Source: an uncultured Eisenbergiella sp. (GTDB taxonomy: Bacteria > Bacillota > Clostridia > Lachnospirales > Lachnospiraceae). From it: a DNA stretch of 64,000 nt. Shown here piece after piece: positions 7,286 through 15,728 of the stretch (its first letter is position 1; each line of letters starts with the position of its first letter). Both the position numbers and the translations under genes were made by a program. The notes beneath the pieces are model-generated. The model had not been told where the DNA came from. It worked only from the letters and a program-made list of their open reading frames with translations, and made no database searches. The stretch covers positions 1 to 64,000 of the forward strand of contig CANRGX010000008.1 in assembly GCA_947630215.1 (NCBI GenBank), written 5' to 3'.

Positions 7286-8209
7286 ATGTTTATCACAATC
7301 ACGGGCGAACTTGGCAGCGGAAAGACGACAGTGGCCAAAATTCTGAATCAGGAGTATGGGTTCGATTTCTATTCTACGGGCAGTATTCAGCGGGAAATCG
7401 CAAAGGAAAAGGGGATTACGACGCTGGAGTTAAATCAGCTGATGTCGAACGATGTGAACAATATCTACGACAAAATGATCGATGATAAAACCGTAGAGAT
7501 TTCCCGGGAAAACCGGGGCAGAAACGTGGTGTTTGATTCCCGGATGGCCTGGCATTTTGTGGAGGAGTCGTTCAAGGTCTACGTCACGGTAGATTCCTAT
7601 ATGGCCGCGCAGCGGGTCATAAAAGCGGGCAGGGGAGTGGAGGAGCAGTATGCTTCCCTGGAGGAAGCGGCAAAAAGCCTGCGAAAGAGAAAGCAGTTGG
7701 AGGATTCCCGGTTCGCCGAGATCTATTCGGTGAGGACGACGGATTTTTCTAACTATGATCTGATCGTGGATTCTACCTTTATTTCACCTGAGGAACTGGC
7801 GAAGCTGATCCTGGAGAAAGCGGGAAACGGCGCCGGACGTCGGGAGATCTATTTGTCCCCGCAAAGGCTGCTTCCCACAAAGGCGGTGGGGGAGATGGAA
7901 AAGGACAGCGCGGCGGATTTCGGGGAGCAGAGAAAGGACGAGCCGGTTGAGGTCGTGGAGTTTCAGCATTTCTATTATCTGGTTAAAGGACACTACAGGG
8001 TGTGCACGGAGCTTACGGCCGGGGAGAAGCTGATTCCGGTGCGGCTGTTGGCTGTAGATAGTGAAGGAAACGTGATCGGGGAAAAAGGGGACAAGTACTG
8101 CGTAAAAGCGCAGGAGCTTGCGGCGGTTTCCCTGGAATACTGCCACGACTGGGAAGTCCTCAATTCGATGCAGTTTTTGGGGTATCCGTCCGCAACTGAC
8201 AACTTGTAA
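7286..8209 (+). CDS. CMP-kinase-like protein with C-terminal ParB-like domain
   Basis: 307 residues; ATG 7286 follows GGGGAAGGAG, better than an in-frame start 18 bases upstream. Residues 1-180 are a nucleoside-monophosphate-kinase fold: P-loop GELGSGKTT (7-15), FYSTGSIQREIA like the substrate segment of cytidylate kinase, DSRMAWHFV, and a lid with basic residues (LRKRKQLEDSRF). Residues 190-307 are separate: YLSPQRLLPTK and FQHFYYLVKGHYRVCTELTAGEKLIPVRLLA resemble the fold of ParB/Srx-type domains, where a segment like this frames a nucleotide site. A kinase joined to a ParB-like domain suggests a small phosphotransfer role; the substrate is not predictable. It begins a run of plus-strand genes ending at 9768. 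Confidence 0.7.
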   Translation: MFITITGELGSGKTTVAKILNQEYGFDFYSTGSIQREIAKEKGITTLELNQLMSNDVNNIYDKMIDDKTVEISRENRGRNVVFDSRMAWHFVEESFKVYVTVDSYMAAQRVIKAGRGVEEQYASLEEAAKSLRKRKQLEDSRFAEIYSVRTTDFSNYDLIVDSTFISPEELAKLILEKAGNGAGRREIYLSPQRLLPTKAVGEMEKDSAADFGEQRKDEPVEVVEFQHFYYLVKGHYRVCTELTAGEKLIPVRLLAVDSEGNVIGEKGDKYCVKAQELAAVSLEYCHDWEVLNSMQFLGYPSATDNL

Positions 8210-8231
8210 CGCTCCGGAATGGAAGAAAAAT

Positions 8232-9059
8232 ATGAGTTATCTGGAAGATTATTACAACAACTATGACGAAGAAGGGCGGCTGCTTTCCCGGCATGGACAG
8301 GTTGAGTATCTGACCACCATGAAATATATTCATGCGTGTCTGGAAGGGTTCTCTGCACCGGCTATTCTGGAGGTGGGCGCGGGAACCGGGCGATACAGCA
8401 TCGCGCTGGCAAAGGAAGGGTATCGGGTGACGGCGGTAGAGCTGATTGCTCACAATCTGGAGTGTCTGAAAGCCAAGCTGGACGGTTCGGAGCCGCTTAC
8501 GGCCATACAGGGAAACGCTCTGGATCTGTCGTTTCTGCCGGATGCTGCATTTGACCTGACGATGCTTCTGGGGCCGATGTACCATCTTTATACAAGACAG
8601 GAGAAGCAAAAAGCCCTTGCGGAAGCGGTACGTGTGACCAGGCGGGGCGGTTATATTCTGGTTGCCTATTGCATGAATGAGCCCACGATTTTTCAGTATG
8701 TTTTTGGCGCGAATCGGCTGCAGGAAGTGACGGAACAGAATATGATTACGCCGGACTGGCACTGTATCAGCAGGCCGAAGGATTTGTTTGAGCTGGTGAG
8801 GACGGAGGATATTGCTTCTCTGGACGCAGAGGTTCCGGTTGAAAGGATCAAGCTGATCGCTTCGGACGGCGCCACAAATTACAGGCGGGAATGGATAGAC
8901 GCCATGGACGACGCGACCTTTGCCAGGTGGATGGAGTATCATTTCACGATTTGCGAACGGCAGGACTTGATCGGGGCTTCGCATCATACGCTGGATATCC
9001 TGCGCAAAACAGGAGGAACTGCTTTTGAAGATTGGAATCATAGCGGATATACACAGTAA
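8232..9059 (+). CDS. Class I SAM-dependent methyltransferase
   Basis: 275 residues from ATG 8232, with GGAAG eight bases before; the longer open frame upstream overlaps the kinase gene and lacks support. The SAM-binding motif I is ILEVGAGTGRYSIALA with the acidic VTAVEL at the end of strand 2, followed by GNALDLSFLPDAAFDLTMLLGPMYHL, typical of Methyltransf_11/25 proteins. The residues after the core (FQYVFGANRL onward) form a helical substrate cap. The substrate is unknown. The 3' end overlaps the following phosphoesterase gene by 35 bases, so translation is probably coupled. Confidence 0.8.
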   Translation: MSYLEDYYNNYDEEGRLLSRHGQVEYLTTMKYIHACLEGFSAPAILEVGAGTGRYSIALAKEGYRVTAVELIAHNLECLKAKLDGSEPLTAIQGNALDLSFLPDAAFDLTMLLGPMYHLYTRQEKQKALAEAVRVTRRGGYILVAYCMNEPTIFQYVFGANRLQEVTEQNMITPDWHCISRPKDLFELVRTEDIASLDAEVPVERIKLIASDGATNYRREWIDAMDDATFARWMEYHFTICERQDLIGASHHTLDILRKTGGTAFEDWNHSGYTQ

Positions 9060-9768
9060 CCTGATCGCGCTGAAAGCCTGCCTTTCCTATATGGGCTCAC
9101 TTTCCTGCGAGGAATACCTGTTTCTTGGGGATTATGTGTCAGATACCCCCCATGCGCGGGAGACGCTGGATTTTCTTTACGATTTTTCCGAAAAGCATTC
9201 CTGCCTGTTCCTTAGGGGAAACCAGGAAGATTATATGCTGGAACAAAGAAGGATCCTTGCGCAGGGCGTGGAAAGTAGGAAATGGAAATGGGGATCGGCG
9301 ACGGGAAATCTTCTGTTTACTTACCGGCAGTTGGAGGAAAAGGATTTTACTTTTTTTGAGGGGCTGCCCATCAGCTTCCGGTACGCAAAAGAGGGATATC
9401 CTCCGATAACCCTGTGCCATGGTTCTCCGGCAAATTCCCGGGAGGGATTGCTGATAGAAGGAGAAAATACGAAAAAATGGCTGACGGACATTGACACGGA
9501 CTATCTGATCTGTGCGCATACGCACTTGCAGGGTCAGCTGGAGGAAGATGGGAAGCATTATTATAATTGCGGTTCGGCAGGCATTCCGCTTGGCGTCTGC
9601 GGTTATGCGCACGGCATGCTGCTGGAAGATATTTGTATAAACGGCCAAACAGTTTGGAATCCGGTTTTTTTAAAAATTCCCTATGATCACCGGCAGGTGG
9701 TGCGGGATATCCGGGAAAGCGGATTGCTGGATGCGGCGCCGCAGGTGGGAGTGCCCGATTATCGATAG
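9025..9768 (+). CDS. Calcineurin-like metallophosphoesterase (YfcE/MJ0936-like)
   Basis: 247 residues with TTG start at 9025, set by an AGGAGG site ten bases upstream inside the preceding gene. The metal-binding motifs are in order: DIHSN (8-12), LFLGDYV, RGNQED, CHGSP and CAHTHLQ, followed by NCGSAGIPLG, as in the single-domain Metallophos_2 family. It should hydrolyse a small phosphodiester or phosphomonoester with two bound metal ions. The overlap with the methyltransferase gene suggests a shared pathway, not identified. Confidence 0.82.
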   Translation: MKIGIIADIHSNLIALKACLSYMGSLSCEEYLFLGDYVSDTPHARETLDFLYDFSEKHSCLFLRGNQEDYMLEQRRILAQGVESRKWKWGSATGNLLFTYRQLEEKDFTFFEGLPISFRYAKEGYPPITLCHGSPANSREGLLIEGENTKKWLTDIDTDYLICAHTHLQGQLEEDGKHYYNCGSAGIPLGVCGYAHGMLLEDICINGQTVWNPVFLKIPYDHRQVVRDIRESGLLDAAPQVGVPDYR

Positions 9769-9816
9769 GGTTTCCAATGCCCGGGTAAGGCCGGGAGAAA
9801 AAGGGAGGAAAAAGTG

Positions 9817-10923
9817 ATGCCAAAACGCTTCCCGGGCGGGAAGGCGGCTGTTCTGCTGACGGCGCTCTGCTTTCTTTGTGCCTGCCGGACGCCGGATCTT
9901 GAAGAAGACCGGGTCTCTTTGCCAAACGCGCAGCCGGAAGAACAACAGAACACACAGGGGGAACAAGCGGAAATGAAAGAAAAGGAAGAAAGGATTGCAG
10001 AGGCAATCCGGCAGGAAACGTCCAAAATAGAAGAAACCGTAAGCGCGCAGGCGGAGCCGGAGGAGCAGACGCTTCGGGAGCCGACCGCCAAAATAGAGGA
10101 TCGGATTCCGTCCAAATATACGGGGTATCAGCTGGAGGAATCCGGAACGATAGAGAAGATTACATATTCTACCAGGGATTACTTTGGGGACGGCGGGGAG
10201 ATCACCAAAAGCGCGAACGTTTATCTGCCCTACGGCTACAGCAAGGACAGGCCCTATAACGTGCTGTATCTGATGCACGGCATCGGCGGCGATGAAAACG
10301 AATGGGGCATGAACACGGTAAGCTCCCGGGTAAAGCTCATCATGGACAACCTGATTTACTATGGAGATATAGAGCCCTTTATTGTGGTAACACCCAACGG
10401 ACGTTCCAGCAGGCAGCATGAAGCGCAGGGTTCGGACTATCATTCCTTTTACGTTTTCGGCAAGGAACTGAGGGAGGATCTGATCCCCTATATCGAAACG
10501 ACCTATTCCACCTACGGGAATCGGGATGCGGACGGGTACGATCCTGCCACAGCGCGGGAACATCGTGCCATGGCGGGGCTTTCCATGGGCGGTATGCAGA
10601 CGATCAATATCGGGATTGGCGAATGTGTGGATTTGTTTGGCTACTTTGGGGCGTTTTCCGCCGCGCCCACCAGCAATCCCGCTTCCAAAACAGCGGAGCT
10701 TCTGGCGGACAGCCCTTACGAGATATTGTATTTTTATAATATTTGCGGGACCGATGACAAGATTGCGTATGACAGCGCCCGGACGGCGGCAAAATCCCTG
10801 CCCGATATCTGTGATAAGTTTGAGGACGGCAAAAACTTTATGTGGCGGGAGCTGAGGGGCGGTCACGATTTCAACATCTGGTATCTGGGCTTTTATCAAT
10901 TTGCGCAGCTTGCTTTTCAATAA
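9817..10923 (+). CDS. Lipoprotein esterase, feruloyl-esterase/esterase D type
   Basis: 368 residues. GGGAGG precedes ATG 9817 by eight bases; a GTG codon directly before it is an alternative. The N-terminus is a lipoprotein signal ending in LCAC (Cys23), so the mature protein is anchored on the outer face of the membrane. A charged Glu/Gln-rich linker (about 24-105) precedes an alpha/beta hydrolase domain: YLPYGYSKDRPYNVLYLMHG, oxyanion region HGIGGDENEWG, nucleophile motif GLSMGG, and a late GGHDF with the catalytic His. This matches the putative esterase (PF00756) family that includes xylan feruloyl esterases. It probably removes esters from plant polysaccharide fragments at the surface. 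Confidence 0.82.
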   Translation: MPKRFPGGKAAVLLTALCFLCACRTPDLEEDRVSLPNAQPEEQQNTQGEQAEMKEKEERIAEAIRQETSKIEETVSAQAEPEEQTLREPTAKIEDRIPSKYTGYQLEESGTIEKITYSTRDYFGDGGEITKSANVYLPYGYSKDRPYNVLYLMHGIGGDENEWGMNTVSSRVKLIMDNLIYYGDIEPFIVVTPNGRSSRQHEAQGSDYHSFYVFGKELREDLIPYIETTYSTYGNRDADGYDPATAREHRAMAGLSMGGMQTINIGIGECVDLFGYFGAFSAAPTSNPASKTAELLADSPYEILYFYNICGTDDKIAYDSARTAAKSLPDICDKFEDGKNFMWRELRGGHDFNIWYLGFYQFAQLAFQ

Positions 10924-11055
10924 AGAACGAAAAAAGGGCGTTATGGCCAGAGAGAGCAGGAAAATGCGGCCCTGCAGTTTTACAGAAACACAGGATATCA
11001 CAGCACGGATAAAACCGTCTTCCTTCAGGGGTTGAACAAAATCGGGGGAAAAGGA
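10924..11055. other. Spacer upstream of the AraC gene
   Basis: No gene, clear terminator or promoter recognised. Confidence 0.3.
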
Positions 11056-11865
11056 ATGGGGATTGCAAGCCTTTCCATGTCATACCGTCCCATAACGTCT
11101 ACGCCGTTTCCACGAAGCGGCAATTACCGCGAGATACCGCCATGCACTACGCTCAAGCCATATATCCGCTGCTTTTGGGGACAGGAGCGTCCGCGGATTT
11201 TGTCGGCAACGGCGGGGCGTCTTGTAATTCCCGATACCTGTATGGACATTATTGTACGGGTCCATCCTGCCAGCCATACGGTTTCCACCGTTTTCTGCGC
11301 CATGGATGAACGGCCCTACTGGACCGAAGACGCCGACGCCCGGTCTGCTTTTGGGATTCGGTTTTTCTGTTGGAGCGCGGTGCTGTTTGGCGCGGGGAGC
11401 TTTCGGCATACGAAAAACCGGGCTTTTTGCCCCGATGTATTTTTCCGGGGCATTACGGTAGAGCTGACCGGGATCGTCAGTCGTTTTCACACGCTGCAGG
11501 AAAGGGCGCAGGCGGCGGAGAAACTGCTTCTTTGCAGACTGAATGAGAACCGGATGAACTGCGATCTGATGAACGCCATAAGCGACATGATCACGTATCG
11601 CGGCCACAGGAGAATTTCTGAAATTGCACGGCAGAACGCTCTGTCGGAACGAAAAATGGAACGTATCTTTGCAGAGAACGTGGGCGTCAGCCCCAAGACG
11701 CTTTCCAATCTGATCCGTTACCAGCTCGTATGGCAGGAGATGGCCGGCGGCAGTACGGATATTTCGGATCTGGTGGAAAAATACGGCTACGCGGATCAGG
11801 CGCATCTGCTGAATGATTTTCGGTTCCGACACGGTATGACTCCGGCGCGGGCGCTCCGGCTTTGA
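11056..11865 (+). CDS. AraC-family transcriptional regulator with DUF6597-like N-terminus
   Basis: 269 residues from ATG 11056; another in-frame ATG at 11077 and a TTG at 11032 are possible. The N-terminal part (PPCTTLKPYIRCFWG, then a cupin-like ligand domain) matches the DUF6597 domain found before AraC HTH_18 regions. The C-terminus has two helix-turn-helix units: ISEIARQNALSERKMERIFAE and DISDLVEKYGYADQAHLLNDFR, with the final FRHGMTPARAL. It is likely a ligand-responsive activator. The nearest downstream target is the toroid-fold gene at 11962, 96 bases away on the same strand. Confidence 0.8.
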   Translation: MGIASLSMSYRPITSTPFPRSGNYREIPPCTTLKPYIRCFWGQERPRILSATAGRLVIPDTCMDIIVRVHPASHTVSTVFCAMDERPYWTEDADARSAFGIRFFCWSAVLFGAGSFRHTKNRAFCPDVFFRGITVELTGIVSRFHTLQERAQAAEKLLLCRLNENRMNCDLMNAISDMITYRGHRRISEIARQNALSERKMERIFAENVGVSPKTLSNLIRYQLVWQEMAGGSTDISDLVEKYGYADQAHLLNDFRFRHGMTPARALRL

Positions 11866-11961
11866 CCGATTTTGTCGGATTTTTACAAGACAGGTCCGGG
11901 AGCGCTTTGATAAAGTGGAAAAGGAATACGATTCCAAATCTTATGTGAAGGAGACCTTACG

Positions 11962-12873
11962 ATGCACACTTTTGAAAAAGCCCGCGGATTTATTTACCGC
12001 AATGCGCGCCCCCTGGATCTGGCGATGTTTCAGTACCATTTTGAAAACGGATCCCGCGAAAACGTAATCGCCGCCCTGTCGGCCTATCAGAATCCGGACG
12101 GCGGTTTCGGATGGGGCATCGAAGCCGACAATTTTAACCCCAATTCCCTGCCCATGGGCGTCTGGAATGCAACGGAGTATATTTCCCGGATCGGCGGGAT
12201 GGAACCGGAGCATCCGATGATTTTGGGGATACTTCGTTATCTTGCGGATGGCGATGGCTTCGACCGGGCCCACAATCAATGGAACAACACGGTTCTGACA
12301 AGTAACGACTATCCCTGTGCGATCTGGTGGAAATATCCGGAAAGTGGCAGCGCTTTTTCCTATAACCCCACCGCCGCGCTTGCCGGATTTCTCATCAGGT
12401 ATGCCAAAAAACAGAGCGCCCTGTATGAAAAGGGTATCCGGATAGCGAAAGAAGCCGCAGACTGGTTTCTCAAAGACGCTCCGCCGGAACGGCATATTGC
12501 GGGATGTTTTATTTCGCTGTACGAGTATTGCACACAGGCCGGCGTGATGCCCTTCGATGAAAAAGCGCTGATGGAGAAGCTGAAGGAAATCGTGGATCGA
12601 TCCATCTGCCGCGATGTTTCGCGCTGGGGCGAATATATCCCCAGACCTTCGGCGTTTGTGACCTCCCGCAGCAGCAGGTTTTATCACGAGGGGCTCGAGG
12701 AGCTTTGCCGTGCGGAGTGCGCATATATCAAAAGCACGCAGCTTCCCGACGGCTCCTATCCCGTCCCGTGGACGTGGGGCAGCGACGACAAAGAATGGTA
12801 TGTCGCCGAAAACTGGTGCAAGGCGATTTTAACCATAGAGAACCTGCTGTTTTTACGGGAGTTTGATTCTTGA
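11962..12873 (+). CDS. Alpha/alpha-toroid (terpenoid-cyclase-like) protein of unknown function
   Basis: 303 residues, ATG after GAAGGAG. Segments such as VIAALSAYQNPDGGFGWGIE and CAYIKSTQLPDGSYPVPWTWG are the QW-like repeats (QxPDGSW/F type) seen in squalene cyclases, prenyltransferase beta subunits and related six-hairpin folds. The protein is only half the length of a true terpene cyclase and lacks a DxDD motif, so catalysis is doubtful. No signal peptide. I would call it a conserved cytosolic toroid protein; the adjacent AraC gene may control it. Confidence 0.6.
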   Translation: MHTFEKARGFIYRNARPLDLAMFQYHFENGSRENVIAALSAYQNPDGGFGWGIEADNFNPNSLPMGVWNATEYISRIGGMEPEHPMILGILRYLADGDGFDRAHNQWNNTVLTSNDYPCAIWWKYPESGSAFSYNPTAALAGFLIRYAKKQSALYEKGIRIAKEAADWFLKDAPPERHIAGCFISLYEYCTQAGVMPFDEKALMEKLKEIVDRSICRDVSRWGEYIPRPSAFVTSRSSRFYHEGLEELCRAECAYIKSTQLPDGSYPVPWTWGSDDKEWYVAENWCKAILTIENLLFLREFDS

Positions 12874-12894
12874 TTTTAAAAAGGAGATGACACA

Positions 12895-13446
12895 ATGCAT
12901 CACTGCGGAACGCAAAGGATAGAGACAGAAAGATTGATTTTGAGAAGATTTGTCCGGGAGGATGCCGGGGCGATGTATAAAAACTGGGCATCTGACGATT
13001 TGGTGACAAAATATCTGGCCTGGCCCACGCATTCCGACATTGGTGTCAGCAAATATGTCATTGAGCAGTGGGTCAACTCCTATGCGGATGAAAATAGTTA
13101 TAACTGGGCAATTGTTCTGAAAGAAAACGGGGAGGAACCGATTGGCAGCATCAGCGTCGTAGAGATGAAGGAGAGTATTTCGATGGTTCATATCGGATAT
13201 TGTATCGGCCGGGCCTGGTGGCATCAGGGAATTACTTCCGAGGCGCTGAAGGCGGTCATAGATTTCTTTTTTGACAAGGTGGGGGCCAACCGTATCGAAG
13301 CAAGACATGATTCCAATAATCCCAATTCCGGCAGCGTGATGAAAAAATGCGGGATGCGGTATGAGGGAACCTTGCGCAGCGCGGGGCGGAACAATCAGGG
13401 CCTGTGCGATGAATGTTATTATGGGATTTTAAAGGCGGACGAGTAA
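12895..13446 (+). CDS. GNAT acetyltransferase, RimJ/RimL type
   Basis: 183 residues; a strong AAAGGAG lies nine bases before the ATG. IETERLILRRFVREDAGAMY is the RimJ/RimL N-terminus, IGYCIGRAWWHQGITSEALK contains the acetyl-CoA-binding loop in the Acetyltransf_3 form, and ARHDSNNPNSGSVMKKCGMR is the conserved end motif. Such proteins acetylate alpha-amines of ribosomal proteins or small molecules; the substrate is unknown. The next gene begins six bases later. Confidence 0.85.
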   Translation: MHHCGTQRIETERLILRRFVREDAGAMYKNWASDDLVTKYLAWPTHSDIGVSKYVIEQWVNSYADENSYNWAIVLKENGEEPIGSISVVEMKESISMVHIGYCIGRAWWHQGITSEALKAVIDFFFDKVGANRIEARHDSNNPNSGSVMKKCGMRYEGTLRSAGRNNQGLCDECYYGILKADE

Positions 13447-13452
13447 AGGCAT

Positions 13453-14631
13453 ATGGAAAAAAACAGAAAGTATCGAAAAACACTGGAGGCCTGCTATCTT
13501 GGATTTGTCACCCAGGCTATCTCTGCCAATTTTGCACCGCTGTTATTTTTAACATTTAGGAATACGTATGGGATTGGACTGGAAAAGATCGCGCTGATTC
13601 CGTTTACATTCTATTTGACCCAATTACTGATCGATTTTGCGGCCGCGAAATTTGTCGATAAAATAGGATACCGTATCTGCGTCGTATCCTCTTAGGCGCT
13701 GTCTGCGGCAGGCTTGGTTCTCATGGCGGTTCTGCCGGATCTGCTTCCGGTTCCTTTTTGGGGGATTTTGATTGCGGTGGTGCTCTATGCCCTGGGCAGC
13801 GGTCTTGTTGAGGTATTGGTAAGTCCGATTATAGAAGCCTGTCCCTTTGAAAATAAAAACGGTATGATGAGTCTGCTGCACTCTTTTTACTGTTGGGGCG
13901 CAGTCGGTGTGATTTTGGGATCGACGCTCTTTTTTACGGTCTTTGGCATAGCAAACTGGAAGATACTGACCCTGCTTTGGGCCGTGGTGCCGTTATATAA
14001 TGTATGGAATTTTATCCGCTGCCCGATGGAACGGCTGATAGAGGACGGGGAAGGTATGCGTCCCGGGCAGCTGCTCAGGCTGCCGTTGTTTTGGCTGCTG
14101 ATCCTGCTGATGGTATGCTCCGGTGCGTCCGAAACCTCTATGGCGCAATGGGCGTCCGCATTTACGGAGTCGGCAATGGGGGTTTCCAAAACCGTTGGCG
14201 ATTTGGCAGGCCCCTGTCTGTTTGCTGTGTTTATGGGAATATCCCGGGTCATATACGGCAAAATGAGCGAGAAGCTGGACTTGGTTCGGACGATGACGGT
14301 GTGCGCACTGCTCTGTGTGCTTTGCTATTTGATGGCATCCCTGGCCCCCTTGCCGGCGCTTGGACTGGCAGGCTGCGCCCTCTGCGGCATCGCGGTTGGA
14401 ATTATGTGGCCGGGTTCTATCAGCATTTCGTCTCAGAAGTGTCCGAGGGGCGGCACGGCGATGTTCGCATTTTTGGCTTTGGCGGGGGATTTGGGTGCCA
14501 CCGTAAGTCCTGCGATGGTCGGCGGCATTTCCAATATGGCCGGAGGAAATCTGAAAATAGGCCTGCTCGTTGCCGCAATATTTCCGCTGATCCTCCTGTT
14601 TGGTTTGCTTGTCCTTGGAACCAAAAGGTGA
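13453..14631 (+). pseudogene. MFS transporter interrupted by an in-frame amber codon
   Basis: Twelve-helix major facilitator protein of 392 codons. The frame is intact from ATG 13453 to TGA 14631 except for TAG at 13693-13695, after codon 80, at the loop following YRICVVSS. The next codons continue in the same frame with good membrane-protein character (LVLMAVLPDLLPVPFWG) and MFS motifs (VDKIGYRICV as the loop 2-3 motif; helices to the end). A single C-to-T change of CAG would produce this stop. The most likely state is a recent pseudogene or sequencing error; a restart at 13714 would lack two helices. Substrate unknown; the sequence resembles fucose-permease-like sugar MFS proteins. Confidence 0.75.
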
Positions 14632-14659
14632 AAATTATCGGAACGAAATGGAGATTACT

Positions 14660-14982
14660 ATGGAAATATCATACAGGGCAGCGGTCATGGATGATTTAGA
14701 GGACATTTTTCGGTTGGTTGAATGTGCCGTAAAACAAATTTTCAGAAAGGACATTAAAAATAAATCGCTGTATATAGGGGTTATCCATGATAAAATAGTA
14801 GTTGTCTGCGCTTTAAATGAACAATGTGATGAGCAATACAAAAACGGGCAATGGCAATACGGCTTGATGTATTCTGCGAAAATCCGTATGCACTGAAATT
14901 ATACACGAATAATGGCTATCAAAGAACCGGCGTTGCCTGTTGGAGAAAGGGCAAATTCTTTTTATTGGAGAAACAGATATAG
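14660..14982 (+). pseudogene. Truncated GNAT acetyltransferase remnant
   Basis: ATG 14660 follows GGAG and encodes MEISYRAAVMDDLEDIFRLV, the N-terminus of a GNAT protein. The frame then runs to LNEQCDEQYKNGQWQ and stops early at 14896. In a different frame CENPYALKLYTNNGYQRTG, the family's C-terminal motif, continues to TAG at 14980-14982. The central acetyl-CoA loop is missing, so there has been an internal deletion and a frameshift. Not functional. Confidence 0.7.
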
Positions 14983-15070
14983 CATGTTTTTGTTCCGGGA
15001 ATCTGCCGCACTGCTTGAATAATCTGCCGATATTAGAGGAGTAAATGCGCATCCAGATAGGGGGTACAAA

Positions 15071-15625
15071 ATGATTTTATACGTGAATGCCTGTGTGAGA
15101 ACAGAATCCAGAACGGACAGACTGGCCAGGGCCTTATTGCATAAACTGGGCGCCTTTGAAGAAGTCAGATTGGCCGATATGGAACTTCAGCCGCTGAATG
15201 GGGAAAGACTGGCGTATCGGGAGGCGCAGATTGCAAAGCAAAATTACGAGGACAGTATTTTTACCTTGCCCAGGCAGTTTGCGCAGGCCGATCTCATAGT
15301 GGTATCGGCCCCCTACTGGGACGGCCAGTTTCCTGCCATCCTGAAAATTTATTTGGAAAATATTTATGCTATAGGCATTGTGACAAAATATGCGGCGGAC
15401 GGACGTCCGCTGGGCCTGTGCAAAGCAAAGAAGCTGTACTATGTTACGACGGCCGGCGGAAGCTATCGTCCGAAATTCAGCTTCGATTACATAGACCGTC
15501 TCGCAAAGGGGATGTTCGGCATCCGGGAAACAAGGCTGCTTTATGCGGAAAACCTGGATATAGAAGGCAGTGATGCGGAGGGAATTTTAGCCAAAGCCAT
15601 CAGCGGGATAGAAGAAATAGAGTAA
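15071..15625 (+). CDS. Flavodoxin-fold NAD(P)H oxidoreductase (azoreductase/quinone reductase type)
   Basis: 184 residues; GGGGG before ATG. MILYVNACVRTESRTDRLAR is the phosphate-binding start of the Flavodoxin_2 family, VVSAPYWDGQFPAILKIYLENIY is the second FMN-contacting segment, and YYVTTAGGSYRP the third, in the order seen in AzoR/NQO-like enzymes. It should reduce quinones or azo compounds using NAD(P)H with bound FMN in the cytosol. A strong terminator follows 20 bases after the stop. Confidence 0.83.
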   Translation: MILYVNACVRTESRTDRLARALLHKLGAFEEVRLADMELQPLNGERLAYREAQIAKQNYEDSIFTLPRQFAQADLIVVSAPYWDGQFPAILKIYLENIYAIGIVTKYAADGRPLGLCKAKKLYYVTTAGGSYRPKFSFDYIDRLAKGMFGIRETRLLYAENLDIEGSDAEGILAKAISGIEEIE

Positions 15626-15644
15626 AGGATCGGAAAACGGGAAG

Positions 15645-15689
15645 AAAGAAGGATGTCCGGCGGAAGCGCCGCACATCCTTCTTTTTTTT
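15645..15689 (+). terminator. Rho-independent terminator
   Basis: AAAGAAGGATGT (15645-15656) pairs with ACATCCTTCTTT (15673-15684), with an inner GC hairpin, and is followed by a T-run to 15689. Confidence 0.85.
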
Positions 15690-15728
15690 ACATATAGATA
15701 GGATAATAAGGAAAAAGGATCAGCATAT

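Noticed and set aside
9670-11001. 443-codon open frame on the minus strand
   Set aside because: Shadow of the esterase gene; sequence has no protein-family character, while the plus strand has a lipobox, GLSMGG motif and ribosome site.
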